A stretch of DNA of 40,683 bases from a virus, in IMG/VR virus record IMGVR_UViG_3300032893_000136, positions 1 through 40,683 of that record; one strand, 5' to 3'. A program made the translations under genes and the position numbers. The number at the start of each line of letters is the position of its first letter. The stretch's first letter is position 1. This document shows positions 1-7,012 of the stretch, piece by piece. The notes beneath the pieces were generated by a model, which saw nothing but the letters and a program-made list of their open reading frames with translations, was not told where the DNA came from and ran no database searches.

Positions 1-200
1 ATGATATGTGTCTGTACATACCGGACTGGATTGTAAAGTGCTTTCTTCATCCACGTTGGCAATGATTGAAAGCACCTGTAACAGAAACTCTTTTTCTCTC
101 CCTTGACTCGGCCACAGCAACACACCTTCCCTGCCAGTTCTGAATAGGCGATCTTCTTGAAATCCCTCCGTTGCTCCGGTGTTAACCCTTCCCATTCCAT
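1..200 (-). CDS. Small Cys-rich zinc-ribbon-like protein, 3' end cut by window edge
   Basis: The ATG at 198-200 has an excellent Shine-Dalgarno (AAGGAGG) about 9 bases upstream. The frame stays open for 66 codons to the window edge. The protein has a C-C-C cluster near residue 29 and a C-Y-R-C pair about 15 residues later, as expected of a small zinc-binding domain. It overlaps the end of the upstream gene by 19 bases, so it is probably the last gene of the leftward replication operon. No function can be assigned. If position 1 were joined to position 40683 the frame would end after five more codons at a TAG, giving 71 residues. Confidence 0.7.
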   Translation of the reverse strand, partial: MEWEGLTPEQRRDFKKIAYSELAGKVCCCGRVKGEKKSFCYRCFQSLPTWMKKALYNPVRYVQTHI

Positions 201-409
201 CTTTGCTTTGCCTCCTTATATCGGATTCTTTTTTCCTCGGCCGTTATGGGTAATCTCTCACTCATCGGCCGCTTCTTTTGTGGCGCGGTTTTGGTCTTGG
301 CGAGGCTTACTGCTTTATCAACAGACAACCCCGAATACTCGCTTTGCATCTCCCGAATGGGCTCTCTTTCTCCTTCGCGTATCAAGTGAACAATCACTCT
401 TACCTTCAT
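182..409 (-). CDS. Hypothetical small basic protein, 75 aa
   Basis: I do not recognise this protein. It starts with a beta-like stretch (residues 2-10) and ends in a strongly basic, helix-prone tail rich in Lys and Arg, so nucleic-acid contact is possible but unproven. The ATG at 407-409 has an AGAGG Shine-Dalgarno about 10 bases upstream. The gene sits just downstream of an apparent leftward terminator (453-490), so its transcription needs either readthrough or a local promoter that I could not identify. It overlaps the next gene by 19 bases. Confidence 0.6.
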   Translation of the reverse strand: MKVRVIVHLIREGEREPIREMQSEYSGLSVDKAVSLAKTKTAPQKKRPMSERLPITAEEKRIRYKEAKQRWNGKG

Positions 410-452
410 CTTTTAATCGCCTCTTTGTAATCATTTGCGCGGTGCGCGCACG

Positions 453-490
453 AATAAGAAAGGGTCCGCACATTCGAGAGTGCGAACCCT
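453..490 (-). terminator. Rho-independent terminator on the minus strand
   Basis: Arms at 461-471 and 480-490 pair over 11 bp with one G-U wobble, around an 8-base loop. Read leftwards, the stem is followed by a U-rich run (complement of 453-460). It lies directly downstream of the stop codon of the 506-1300 gene and would end or attenuate the leftward replication operon. Confidence 0.7.
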
Positions 491-505
491 GTTTTGGGGA
501 TGGCC

Positions 506-1300
506 CTATGCCCTCGGGGTCGTATTCGCGGGAACGTCCTTGGCTTCCTCCAAATGAGCCGAAAGAGACTTCTTTGCCTCTTCGACAAATTTCTCAAGCT
601 CTCCCTTTGCCGCTGTCACTCGGTCAAGGGCTCCGGTCATTACCGCCGAATGGCTGTCGAGTTGGGTTTCGATCACCGACACGGTTTCTTTCAGTTTCGG
701 CGTCACAACGCCTTCGAGGAAGTTTTGCAATTTCTGATCGAATTCCTCCAGCGAAGGAACGAACGTTGCCGGTGTTAGTGGTGTCGCATCTCCGACCCTT
801 TCGGGCATCGTCCAGCAGCCGGCCGTAGTACCGCAGGGAGCTTCATCAACGATTCCGCAACAAAGTTGCTTTACGCCCTGTGATTCATGGATCTGATCGC
901 CAGGGAAATTCGCATTCGCCTGGTCGCTCGGATGGAAGAACAGAACTCCGGTGGCTGCATCGGTTTCTTTGTCATGCCACAAAACCAGCAGTGGGCGCCG
1001 TGTTCCGTCCTTCATCACGTAATGAACCAATCGGTTCGTTGTTAGATTGTGAATGATTTGTGCAAGTTTTTCGCCGGCGTTTTCCATCGCGGCGACTTCG
1101 TTTTGCAGTTCGCTCATGTGTATTCTCTCTTTCGTTTGGACCCACGTCACGTTAGCATCGAAAATGATAACGGGAGCGTTAGGTGTTACAAGTTTGAACG
1201 GTTCATCCCCTCTATTCCCGATTCTTCGCCGCCACTCAATTCTTCCATCCGGCATTTTGGTATAGCGATCGGTGACGACAATCCACTCAGGCTTTCCCAT
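506..1300 (-). CDS. Hypothetical protein, 264 aa, coiled-coil C-terminus, possible internal start
   Basis: The protein family is not recognised. Residues 1-60 look like a small beta domain with the repeated pattern R-I-E-W-R-R-R. Residues 90-185 form a mixed domain with several Cys (C-C-G and C-G-x-x-A-G-C), and residues 190-264 are a predicted coiled coil rich in Glu, Lys and Ala. The ATG at 1298-1300 has an AAGGAG ribosome site 10 bases upstream and overlaps the preceding gene by 14 bases. An in-frame ATG at 1115-1117 (residue 62) is preceded by ACGAAAGAGAG, the same string found before two start-element genes at 33386 and 34378. A shorter 203-residue product may therefore also, or instead, be made. 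Confidence 0.7.
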   Translation of the reverse strand: MGKPEWIVVTDRYTKMPDGRIEWRRRIGNRGDEPFKLVTPNAPVIIFDANVTWVQTKERIHMSELQNEVAAMENAGEKLAQIIHNLTTNRLVHYVMKDGTRRPLLVLWHDKETDAATGVLFFHPSDQANANFPGDQIHESQGVKQLCCGIVDEAPCGTTAGCWTMPERVGDATPLTPATFVPSLEEFDQKLQNFLEGVVTPKLKETVSVIETQLDSHSAVMTGALDRVTAAKGELEKFVEEAKKSLSAHLEEAKDVPANTTPRA

Positions 1301-1517
1301 CGGGCCATAGCTCCTTAACCTTCGATTCGGCGATCACGAAGCGGGTCCCGATGGTTGGCAGGAATCGCTTCTCATCGATGTAATCGAAGAACCTTAGCGT
1401 TACACGTTCTTTTTTGCAGATCGGACAATCGACCATCACCGCAGCTTCGTCGTTGCCCTTGTAGCGGCCGAACACAATTTTGCGGTCGCAGCATTCGAGC
1501 GAGAACACTGCGACCAT
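1287..1517 (-). CDS. Small Cys-pair protein, 76 aa
   Basis: The protein has a C-C pair near residue 9 and a C-P-I-C pair near residue 32, an arrangement that could bind one zinc ion. The remainder is short beta strands and a helical end. The start was placed at 1515-1517 because the preceding gene ends with TGA four bases earlier (ATG-TGA-GC-ATG), a typical coupled junction; the longer frame upstream of it is inside that gene. Function unknown; it belongs to the leftward replication operon. Confidence 0.65.
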   Translation of the reverse strand: MVAVFSLECCDRKIVFGRYKGNDEAAVMVDCPICKKERVTLRFFDYIDEKRFLPTIGTRFVIAESKVKELWPDGKA

Positions 1518-1519
1518 GC

Positions 1520-1783
1520 TCACATCAGCACCTTCGAGGGTTCTTCTTTTGGTTGCTGGTAAGCGGTTTTCACGATGCTCGGTGTCACCTTCGATCGAGG
1601 ATCGAACGGCATGATGACCTCGCACATCACATGAACAGCGCCGGCTGTAACGGCCCGATCGCCGGTGATAATTCCTCCTTCGTTGATTTTTTCAATGTGG
1701 CCGGTTAGCCATTCGCCGGTATCAAGCTTGACTAGGACAATATCGCCCTTCTCAAGCGGGACCATGAATCTATCTTTTGCCAA
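1520..1783 (-). CDS. Hypothetical protein, 87 aa, small beta-barrel-like
   Basis: I chose the TTG start at 1781-1783 because AGGAG lies five bases upstream of it. An ATG six codons later (1763-1765) has no ribosome site at a usable distance. The first 50 residues alternate hydrophobic and polar residues with turns at G-D, T-G-E and G-G, which looks like a small SH3/Sm-like barrel. This is inference; there is no recognised family. The gene overlaps its upstream neighbour by 14 bases and ends two bases before the next ATG, so it is translationally coupled on both sides. Confidence 0.6.
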   Translation of the reverse strand: MAKDRFMVPLEKGDIVLVKLDTGEWLTGHIEKINEGGIITGDRAVTAGAVHVMCEVIMPFDPRSKVTPSIVKTAYQQPKEEPSKVLM

Positions 1784-2129
1784 AGTAGCTCCTTGAGTCT
1801 TTTTTGTACTTCGCTTTGAAAGCTTCGAGTGCATCTCCCGCTTCTTTCGCGGTGCCGAAGTGGGAAACGTGCTGAACGTGTGCGATGTCGTCTTTTAGAT
1901 CGCGCCGGAATTTTGACTCCGCGCGTTCTTGTTGTCTTTGGAAGTCGGTCAGTGCTTTCGATTTGCGTTTTACTTCTCGCTCTAAGGCTTTTAACCTTGG
2001 CGGTAGGGGTTGTTTTCGGTAAGACCATCGAAGCCCTTGATTCAGCCGATCAAGTTCTCTCTGGATGAAACGACGTTGTTCTTGGTTCGTCCGCATCACT
2101 GCTGACGGCAGGGTGTTGAGTTTCGTCAT
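1770..2129 (-). CDS. Hypothetical basic helical protein, 119 aa
   Basis: The ATG at 2127-2129 follows AAGGAGG at five bases, a near-ideal ribosome site, and lies 11 bases after the helicase stop. Residues 15-85 are a long Arg/Lys/Glu/Gln-rich helix, probably coiled coil, and the tail is basic. It sits directly after the DnaB-type helicase, where phages often keep helicase loaders or primosome accessory factors, but no loader motif is visible and there is no Walker motif. Function unknown. Confidence 0.7.
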   Translation of the reverse strand: MTKLNTLPSAVMRTNQEQRRFIQRELDRLNQGLRWSYRKQPLPPRLKALEREVKRKSKALTDFQRQQERAESKFRRDLKDDIAHVQHVSHFGTAKEAGDALEAFKAKYKKDSRSYFGKR

Positions 2130-2140
2130 GCTTGCCTCCT

Positions 2141-3454
2141 TCACAAGTACCTCGGCTCAAATAATCCAAGTGGCCCATTGAATTTAACTTTGACGTGAAT
2201 CGATGACGGTCCCGATCGCTGTTTTGGCATCAAGAGTTTGTCGTTGCCGGTGAACTTCAACCCCGCCTCGGTCATTTCTCGTTCGCGGTAAATCAGCCCT
2301 ATGACGTGCGCGGACTGCTCGATTTCTCCTGAACTGCGAAGGTCATCCATCGTCGGCTCGCTATCCGGGTCGTCTTTGCGTTTCAACTGGCTCAGTCCGA
2401 CAACCGGAACCTTCACCGATCGCGCGAGGAGCCAGAGGCCGTCAACCGTTTGCGTTACACGGTCGTACTCACTCATAAATCCGGCCGGCCGAACTTTCTG
2501 GATGAAGTCGAGCCAGATGCAAGTGCAGCCCTTTGCTACCCACAGGCGCGCGATCGCCTGGATGTCTTTGATCGTGAGGCGCGGATTGTCGTCAATGAAA
2601 ATCGGCCATCCGGCGCCGATGCCGGCGATTGTGTTTTTGAGTTTCACGAAGTCATCGCGCCGCATCGTGCGCGGGTCGCGCGTCTCGAATACGGGGATGC
2701 CGGCCTCCTGACAGGCGAGGCGCATCACGATTTGCTGGCGATCGACTTCAAGCGAGAAGATCCCAGGCCGCTCGCCGCGTGCCACTTGCGCGCGAACTCC
2801 TTGGCACATCAAAGCGGTTTTTCCCATCCCAGGGCGCGCGCCAAACACGGTGAATTCGCCATCACGAAACCCTGTCGTTACTTCGTCCCACTCAGGAATT
2901 CCGACTGTTCGCCCGATGCACTCGCCTGTGGCGTGGCGTTGCGCATCGAGGTTGTTCATGGTGTCATTCGCGGCTTTGTAGATCGTGATTCCCTCGCCAA
3001 ACTTGCCGCGATAGATCACTTCGATCAAATCGTCCTGCACCTGTTGGAGAATTTCGTCGGCCGGCTCCGAGATGACGGCGCGCGAAAGCCCTCTGTTGAA
3101 GCTGTTGATGAGGAAACGAAGCTTCGACTTTTCGCGGAGTATCCCGGCGTAGTGCTCACAATTTGCGCGCGGTGGGATTCCGTCAGTCAGAGACGCCAGG
3201 TAGGAAACCCCGCCGACCGATTCAAGCTGCTGCTGATCGCGGAATTTCTCGCTCAGGGTGATGATGTCAACTGCCGTCCCTGCCTCGATCATTTCCGACA
3301 TTCGCGAATAAATCCGGCGATGGCTATCAAGGGAAAAATCCTCGGAACGCACCATCGCGGCGATGTCATCAAATGCGCGATTGTCGAGCAAAATCGCGCC
3401 AAGGATCGACCTCTCAGCGTCAACGGATGACGGTGAAACGAAGTCAAGATTCAA
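2141..3454 (-). CDS. dnaB: Replicative DNA helicase, DnaB family
   Basis: A hexameric 5'-3' helicase that unwinds the template at the phage replication fork. Both DnaB domains are visible. The N-terminal domain (about residues 8-120) has the S-x-x-D-A-E-R-S-I-L-G-A-I-L-L-D signature. The RecA-like C-terminal domain has Walker A G-A-R-P-G-M-G-K-T at 205-213, Walker B T-C-I-W-L-D at 311-316 and the later V-V-G-L-S-Q-L-K-R motif. At 437 residues the length is normal for the family. Translation starts at TTG (3452-3454), overlapping the stop of the initiator gene as TTGA, with GGGAG upstream. No DnaG-type primase is seen in the window, so priming may depend on the host. Confidence 0.96.
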   Translation of the reverse strand: MNLDFVSPSSVDAERSILGAILLDNRAFDDIAAMVRSEDFSLDSHRRIYSRMSEMIEAGTAVDIITLSEKFRDQQQLESVGGVSYLASLTDGIPPRANCEHYAGILREKSKLRFLINSFNRGLSRAVISEPADEILQQVQDDLIEVIYRGKFGEGITIYKAANDTMNNLDAQRHATGECIGRTVGIPEWDEVTTGFRDGEFTVFGARPGMGKTALMCQGVRAQVARGERPGIFSLEVDRQQIVMRLACQEAGIPVFETRDPRTMRRDDFVKLKNTIAGIGAGWPIFIDDNPRLTIKDIQAIARLWVAKGCTCIWLDFIQKVRPAGFMSEYDRVTQTVDGLWLLARSVKVPVVGLSQLKRKDDPDSEPTMDDLRSSGEIEQSAHVIGLIYREREMTEAGLKFTGNDKLLMPKQRSGPSSIHVKVKFNGPLGLFEPRYL

Positions 3455-4329
3455 CGGTTTTGCTCCCTGGCCCGGCGCCGCTGCTCTGCGATCACAGCTG
3501 CGTCTTGCGTAGTGTTTTTCACTTCCGGCTGTCCATTCGCCGGCGGCTGCGGTTTCTTCAAATCGGGCTCGTAAACGTCGGTCCAGTTTTTGAGGGTGGA
3601 TTTGTCGAGAATTTCTGCGATGTCATGGCCGGCGCGACGGAATTTTTCAAGCTTGTTGAAAATCAGAACCTTCGCCCGATCGGTCATCGGCTTTTTCGAC
3701 TTCCGTCGCATCTCCTCGAAAGCTTTCCACTGCTCCAACGGAAGCCACTCGGGTAGTTCGATCGAAGATCGGGAGCGCGCGCCTGTTTTTATATCCTGTT
3801 CCTGATCCTGTTCCTGAGTCTGGTCCTGAGTCTGGTCCTGTTCCTGTTCCTGTTCCTGATTACGAAACGGTTCTGAAACGGTTTCGGTAGGGTTTTCAGG
3901 TTTCGCTTCTTGTTCGCTAATCAAAGGTAGTTGTTCTTCCCTGCCACAGTATTCATTTATAAGGGCTTTAACACGGTCCTTGAGTGTGCAAGCATCTGGC
4001 ACTTGCATGGCCAATCTGCGAAGTGACTTCGCTTGATTGGGATTCATGGGTGGATTCCACTTCAAATAGTTGCAAATTAGCACCCATTTTGTTGTTTCGC
4101 AACGGTCTGCCCAACCCTTCCGCGACAGTTCCTCAAACCCTTTCTTAACCCTTCCGGGTGGCCATGCGAGATCCTCCATCGCATACCCATCGGGGAGGCG
4201 AAAACAACCTAGGGCCGTGGTGTGGGGTCCTGTCAGCAGATAGAGCCCGAGCATCTTGCCGTCGTCCGACAAATCGTGCGTCGTCGGAGAAGTCCAAAAA
4301 GTCGAGAAAACTAACCCGTAATCGCGCAT
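3451..4329 (-). CDS. Phage replication initiator / replisome organizer-like protein
   Basis: This 292-residue protein has the three-part build of phage initiators that bind the origin and recruit DnaB. Residues 1-95 are a winged-helix-like region with several Trp and a hydrophobic core. A low-complexity linker of alternating Gln, Glu, Asp and Thr follows at about residues 157-180. The C-terminal helical region (about 190-255) has Trp and Lys/Arg patterns like those of helicase-recruiting domains. The linker is encoded by a degenerate hexamer repeat. The gene abuts the ribbon-helix-helix gene (TAA directly followed by ATG) and its stop overlaps the helicase start. The assignment rests on layout and on the neighbouring helicase, not on a diagnostic catalytic motif. 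Confidence 0.75.
   Translation of the reverse strand: MRDYGLVFSTFWTSPTTHDLSDDGKMLGLYLLTGPHTTALGCFRLPDGYAMEDLAWPPGRVKKGFEELSRKGWADRCETTKWVLICNYLKWNPPMNPNQAKSLRRLAMQVPDACTLKDRVKALINEYCGREEQLPLISEQEAKPENPTETVSEPFRNQEQEQEQDQTQDQTQEQDQEQDIKTGARSRSSIELPEWLPLEQWKAFEEMRRKSKKPMTDRAKVLIFNKLEKFRRAGHDIAEILDKSTLKNWTDVYEPDLKKPQPPANGQPEVKNTTQDAAVIAEQRRRAREQNR
3794..3859. repeat. Degenerate hexanucleotide repeat inside the initiator gene
   Basis: About eleven tandem units close to CCTGTT/CCTGAT/CCTGAG/CTGGTC on the plus strand encode the E-Q, D-Q and T-Q dipeptide linker. The unit length keeps the reading frame, so gain or loss of units would alter only linker length. Confidence 0.8.
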
Positions 4330-4524
4330 TTATTTTTGAGTCTCAACGGCCGGTGTCAGCGGTATGGACATCTGCAAACTCTTTTGAGTTGCGGCGACAA
4401 TCGCGCGAACAAAGAAGGAATTAAGGCTGATATTTTCACCCTGGGCGGCCTTCTTCGCGAGTCGATATTGTTCATCTGTAAGCCGAAGTGGTCGCTTCGA
4501 TTTTTTTCTTGACTTGGGTGGCAT
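4330..4524 (-). CDS. Ribbon-helix-helix DNA-binding protein, probable repressor
   Basis: A 64-residue protein with a basic N-terminal arm (residues 3-12), a short beta stretch R-P-L-R-L at about 11-15 and two helices ending in S-L-N-S-F-F-V-R-A-I. This matches the Arc/CopG/HicB ribbon-helix-helix class, which binds DNA as a dimer through the beta strand. It is the first gene of the leftward replication operon and lies beside an inverted repeat in the divergent control region, so it is a natural candidate for autoregulating that operon. The start at 4522-4524 has no Shine-Dalgarno. A longer frame upstream overlaps the divergent gene and was rejected. Confidence 0.75.
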   Translation of the reverse strand: MPPKSRKKSKRPLRLTDEQYRLAKKAAQGENISLNSFFVRAIVAATQKSLQMSIPLTPAVETQK

Positions 4525-4536
4525 AGTGGGGCCATA

Positions 4537-4563
4537 TTGACACCACAACAAAAAAGGCGTCAA
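4537..4563. promoter_or_regulatory. Inverted repeat and possible leftward promoter in the divergent control region
   Basis: TTGACACC (4537-4544) and GGCGTCAA (4556-4563) form an inverted repeat with one mismatch and an 11-base spacer, between the divergent genes starting at 4524 and 4571. Read leftwards the right arm gives TTGACG, a good -35 box, followed after 17 bases by CAATAT, a weak -10. That would place the transcript start within a few bases of the repressor ATG, giving a nearly leaderless mRNA. Operator function for the adjacent ribbon-helix-helix protein is inference. Confidence 0.45.
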
Positions 4564-4570
4564 GGGAAAA

Positions 4571-4981
4571 ATGAGTAAAGCGAGCGAAGCGGGAAATGCG
4601 GCGGTCAATTCAGTCCTCCAAATCTGTGCTCTGTATGGGGTTCCGGCGTTCCGAATGCAATCGAGGGCCTTCGAGGTCATCGGCAAAGGCGGCGCCGCGC
4701 GGCCGATGTTTGTAGGTGAATGGCACGATGCGCTAGGCGTTAAGCATCGCAGTGGGATGGCTGATGTCCTGGCTACACCTACAATTCGACTTCTAACGCT
4801 GGACCCTGGCTTAGTTCAAGTCCCTCTATGGATCGAGTGTAAAGCCGGCAGTGGTCAACTCACGCCTGAGCAACAGGCTTTCAAAAGTTTCATTTTGGGA
4901 ACAGGGGGTTACTACCTTGAGGCTCGCGATTCCTTTGACGTAGTACTCGAATGGTTTCGAACACACGGAGTAAGGCGATGA
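4571..4981 (+). CDS. VRR-NUC-like PD-(D/E)XK nuclease
   Basis: This 136-residue protein carries the compact VRR-NUC arrangement. G-M-A-D at 62-65 supplies the first acidic residue, W-I-E-C-K-A-G at 88-93 supplies the E-x-K pair (E89, K91), and a downstream helix has Q-x-x-x-x-Q-Q-A-F. The family comprises structure-specific nucleases, including Holliday-junction and flap enzymes used in phage recombination and repair. AAGGG lies five bases before the ATG. It is the first gene of the rightward block opposite the replication operon. The catalytic residues look intact. Confidence 0.75.
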   Translation: MSKASEAGNAAVNSVLQICALYGVPAFRMQSRAFEVIGKGGAARPMFVGEWHDALGVKHRSGMADVLATPTIRLLTLDPGLVQVPLWIECKAGSGQLTPEQQAFKSFILGTGGYYLEARDSFDVVLEWFRTHGVRR

Positions 4982-5538
4982 TTGAAATAACCTACGAAGG
5001 CCGCTGCGGGATGGCTTACAAGCTCCCTCTCGACTATTCTCTAATTCACCGACCGGAACAGACGGCCACGCTTGGGCACTATCTCATGGATATGCCGCCA
5101 GTTCATCCTTTCTGGGCACAATACCAATTAAGCATCGTGCATCTGCGGAATATCGAAGGGCAGACTGAGCCTGTAAAACTGCACTTTCCTGGCGCCACAC
5201 ATGAGATTCAGTTGATGGCGCTGAATGTTCCCGACTTCGGCCGCTTCACTCCTGAGAAGTTTATGGCGGTCATTAGCGAACCAAGTGGCAAAGGTCCGTG
5301 GCTGTGGCCTCCGAACATCATCGAGCAGGTTGGCGGCATCACCGACGATCAAGCAAAGGAACTTATTGATGCAATCGCGCGCGCCCTCGTCGTTGGCTTC
5401 TTGCCGGCAGAGCCCAGCGATTACGCAGGTGGCCATAAGCGCTGGCGAGATGTGCTCCATAACACGGCTGCGCATTACGCTTCGGGTGGGAAGTCTTGCC
5501 TGGTCGCTCTGCCGCCTGTGAACAGGAGAGTGCATTGA
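4978..5538 (+). CDS. Hypothetical protein, 186 aa
   Basis: The ATG at 4978 overlaps the nuclease stop as ATGA and has GGAG upstream, so the two are translationally coupled. The N-terminal 100 residues are beta-rich and the middle is a mixed region with W-L-W-P-P. A helical C-terminus contains H-x-x-W-R-D-V-L-H-N-T-A-A-H. I do not recognise the family. A longer frame starting at 4951 lies inside the nuclease gene and lacks a ribosome site. Confidence 0.8.
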   Translation: MIEITYEGRCGMAYKLPLDYSLIHRPEQTATLGHYLMDMPPVHPFWAQYQLSIVHLRNIEGQTEPVKLHFPGATHEIQLMALNVPDFGRFTPEKFMAVISEPSGKGPWLWPPNIIEQVGGITDDQAKELIDAIARALVVGFLPAEPSDYAGGHKRWRDVLHNTAAHYASGGKSCLVALPPVNRRVH

Positions 5539-5846
5539 TGGATTCAGGAATCTCTTGCTGTATCTGTACCAAACCTGTTCTTTTGGATCGCGCGCGCCGC
5601 AAGGGTGTGACTTGTTCCAAGGAATGTTTTAAGGAACTGCGAGCGAAGCGCCGCAAGATGGTCGATCGCCGAGCGTGCCGTCATTGCGGTTACCCATCAA
5701 CCCCACAAGAGCGAGCCGATTTTCAGAAGTGGCGCCGCGCACAACCGGACTACTACAAGAAACCCGGCCGCAAGAAAAAACCGGAGGCTAACGATGTCGT
5801 TACCGACAACGAGAGAGGGACTGAAGGAAGCGGGTTACAAGTTTGA
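5538..5846 (+). CDS. Small zinc-finger-like basic protein, 102 aa
   Basis: The ATG at 5538 overlaps the previous stop (TGATG) and follows AGGAGAG. Residues 7-35 hold C-C-I-C and C-S-K-E-C, a likely treble-clef-type zinc site, and residues 52-55 hold C-R-H-C. The rest is Arg/Lys-rich. The pattern of paired Cys with a basic body fits a nucleic-acid-binding protein, possibly HNH-like, but no H-N-H catalytic set is visible. Function unknown. Confidence 0.7.
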   Translation: MDSGISCCICTKPVLLDRARRKGVTCSKECFKELRAKRRKMVDRRACRHCGYPSTPQERADFQKWRRAQPDYYKKPGRKKKPEANDVVTDNERGTEGSGLQV

Positions 5847-6036
5847 TGGCTGCCGGCCGTGCCGTGGCCCAAAATGTAAGAAGCTTATTGCGTGGTTTTG
5901 GACGCCATGCTCGCCGAGTAAGCCATCGCGCCGGCTGCCGCTAGATGCTGATACCCTAGAGCCGCATTGGGCGACTTGCCCCGATGCGGACCTGTTCAAA
6001 TCGAATCGCGGGACACCGCCGAGGAACGCTGCTTGA
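5794..6036 (+). CDS. Small Cys-rich protein, 80 aa
   Basis: It starts inside the end of the previous gene at an ATG preceded by GGAGG. Paired cysteines C-R-P-C and K-C near residues 20-28, followed by an aromatic W-F-W-T-P segment and H-W-A-T-C-P, suggest one zinc site. The family is not recognised. Its last four bases form TTGA with the next start. Confidence 0.65.
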   Translation: MSLPTTREGLKEAGYKFDGCRPCRGPKCKKLIAWFWTPCSPSKPSRRLPLDADTLEPHWATCPDADLFKSNRGTPPRNAA

Positions 6037-6233
6037 AGAACCCGACCAAGTTTTACGAGGTTCCAGTGAACTCAGAAGTTACATTTTTTGTGAAGAGTGA
6101 CCAAGGGCCACATTACCGCGATGGGTTTTATACGTTCCGGTTGCTTCCTGGTTCTCCACTGCGACAGCTATTCGAGAGCCAGGAAGCTTTCGAGGAAGCC
6201 TTTGACAAGGCCGAAAGTCTGAGGAAAGGATGA
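6033..6233 (+). CDS. Hypothetical protein, 66 aa
   Basis: I place the start at the TTG at 6033-6035. It overlaps the upstream stop as TTGA and has AGGAACG about seven bases upstream; the longer frame from 5967 would run inside the previous gene. The product is a small mixed beta/helix protein with an aromatic core (F-Y-E-V-P, F-F-V-K, F-Y-T-F-R) and an acidic C-terminal helix. No function can be assigned. Confidence 0.6.
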   Translation: MKNPTKFYEVPVNSEVTFFVKSDQGPHYRDGFYTFRLLPGSPLRQLFESQEAFEEAFDKAESLRKG

Positions 6234-6460
6234 TTGCGATCTTTAAAATCGATCCCTGGGTTCGCCGGCCGCAGTGTCGAGCCTCCCTTGCGGTGGCGGA
6301 TTTGCCTCTTGCCGTGAGGCTCGTTCTTGGACGCGATTCAGGTGTGATCCAATGCGAAAACACTGCGCATTTCCAGTGCATCGATGACTCGAAGCGCGGC
6401 ACATCGGAATATTGCAGCTACGTGTGTGAGGATCATGGAAAACAACACTGGATCAATTGA
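6230..6460 (+). CDS. Small Cys-containing protein, 76 aa
   Basis: It overlaps the preceding gene as ATGA, with AGGAAAGG just upstream. Cys and His residues near the middle and end (C-E-N-T-A-H-F-Q-C, then C-S-Y-V-C-E-D-H) could form a zinc site. It is the last gene before a strong terminator. Function unknown. Confidence 0.65.
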   Translation: MIAIFKIDPWVRRPQCRASLAVADLPLAVRLVLGRDSGVIQCENTAHFQCIDDSKRGTSEYCSYVCEDHGKQHWIN

Positions 6461-6502
6461 GGATTCGCAACTAGAGCCGTTTGTATAGTGGCAATCCTGG
6501 AA

Positions 6503-6537
6503 CCTCCACAACAAATTGTGGGGGTTTTGCATTTTTT
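6503..6537 (+). terminator. Rho-independent terminator
   Basis: CCTCCACAA (6503-6511) pairs with TTGTGGGGG (6516-6524) across a four-base loop with one G-U pair, followed by a T-rich run to 6537. It ends the 4571-6460 operon. The following stretch to 6613 has no gene. Confidence 0.85.
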
Positions 6538-6583
6538 GCTTGCATCGCAATCTGAGTTGCCGGATTATTCGAAATCGGCGCAC

Positions 6584-6600
6584 GTCTGAGCGATTCAGAC
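6584..6600. promoter_or_regulatory. Inverted repeat just upstream of the first late gene
   Basis: GTCTGA (6584-6589) and TCAGAC (6595-6600) form a perfect 6-bp inverted repeat with a five-base centre, ending 13 bases before the ATG at 6614. A weak promoter could lie just upstream, with GATTAT (6562-6567) as a possible -10 17 bases after TTGCAT, but the -35 match is poor. The repeat may be an operator or a 5' UTR hairpin. Confidence 0.35.
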
Positions 6601-6613
6601 TCCCCTTCACCTA

Positions 6614-6991
6614 ATGTCGTATTCCGTCTATCAGGCTCACGAAAATCCTTATACGTTCCGCTCCAAGCGGTTCGTGAACTCTGCGACAGCAGAGGATTGG
6701 ATCAATCGCGGCCTCTATGTCGATCGCGGGAATCATAAGATTCAGGCCATTCCGACCGAACAACGGTTGGCGCGCGCGGCCTCGAAGCCGCTCCCTCCTG
6801 CCAAGATGCCTCCCGCAGAACTTCCACGGTTGAGATTCGATGGGCCTCGGCCGATGGGCCTCGTTCCGTCTCCCTGGGATTGGTCCGCAGAGCCCGAAAG
6901 CCTACCCGCCGAACTCACGGCCGAAGCGGTGATGATCGCGCAAAAGTTTTGCCGGCGTGCCGGCGAAAGCCTGAGCAGTACCAGGCCATAA
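6614..6991 (+). CDS. Hypothetical protein, 125 aa
   Basis: The family is not recognised. Residues 1-50 look globular, with a W-I-N-R-G-L-Y core. A Pro-rich middle (P-P-A-K-M-P-P-A-E-L-P) and a short helical end follow. There is no Shine-Dalgarno: the ATG is preceded by a pyrimidine-rich stretch, so the start is uncertain or uses an unusual initiation. It is the first gene after the 6503-6537 terminator. Confidence 0.6.
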   Translation: MSYSVYQAHENPYTFRSKRFVNSATAEDWINRGLYVDRGNHKIQAIPTEQRLARAASKPLPPAKMPPAELPRLRFDGPRPMGLVPSPWDWSAEPESLPAELTAEAVMIAQKFCRRAGESLSSTRP

Positions 6992-7012
6992 CTCGAAACT
7001 TGAGGAGACGCT

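Noticed and set aside
157-828. 223-codon open frame on the plus strand
   Set aside because: It is antisense to the left-end gene, the 75-aa gene and the 264-aa gene, has biased Ser/Pro/Arg composition and no ribosome site.
2450-3430. 326-codon open frame on the plus strand
   Set aside because: It lies entirely antisense to the DnaB-type helicase, whose motifs are intact; composition is that of a mirror frame.
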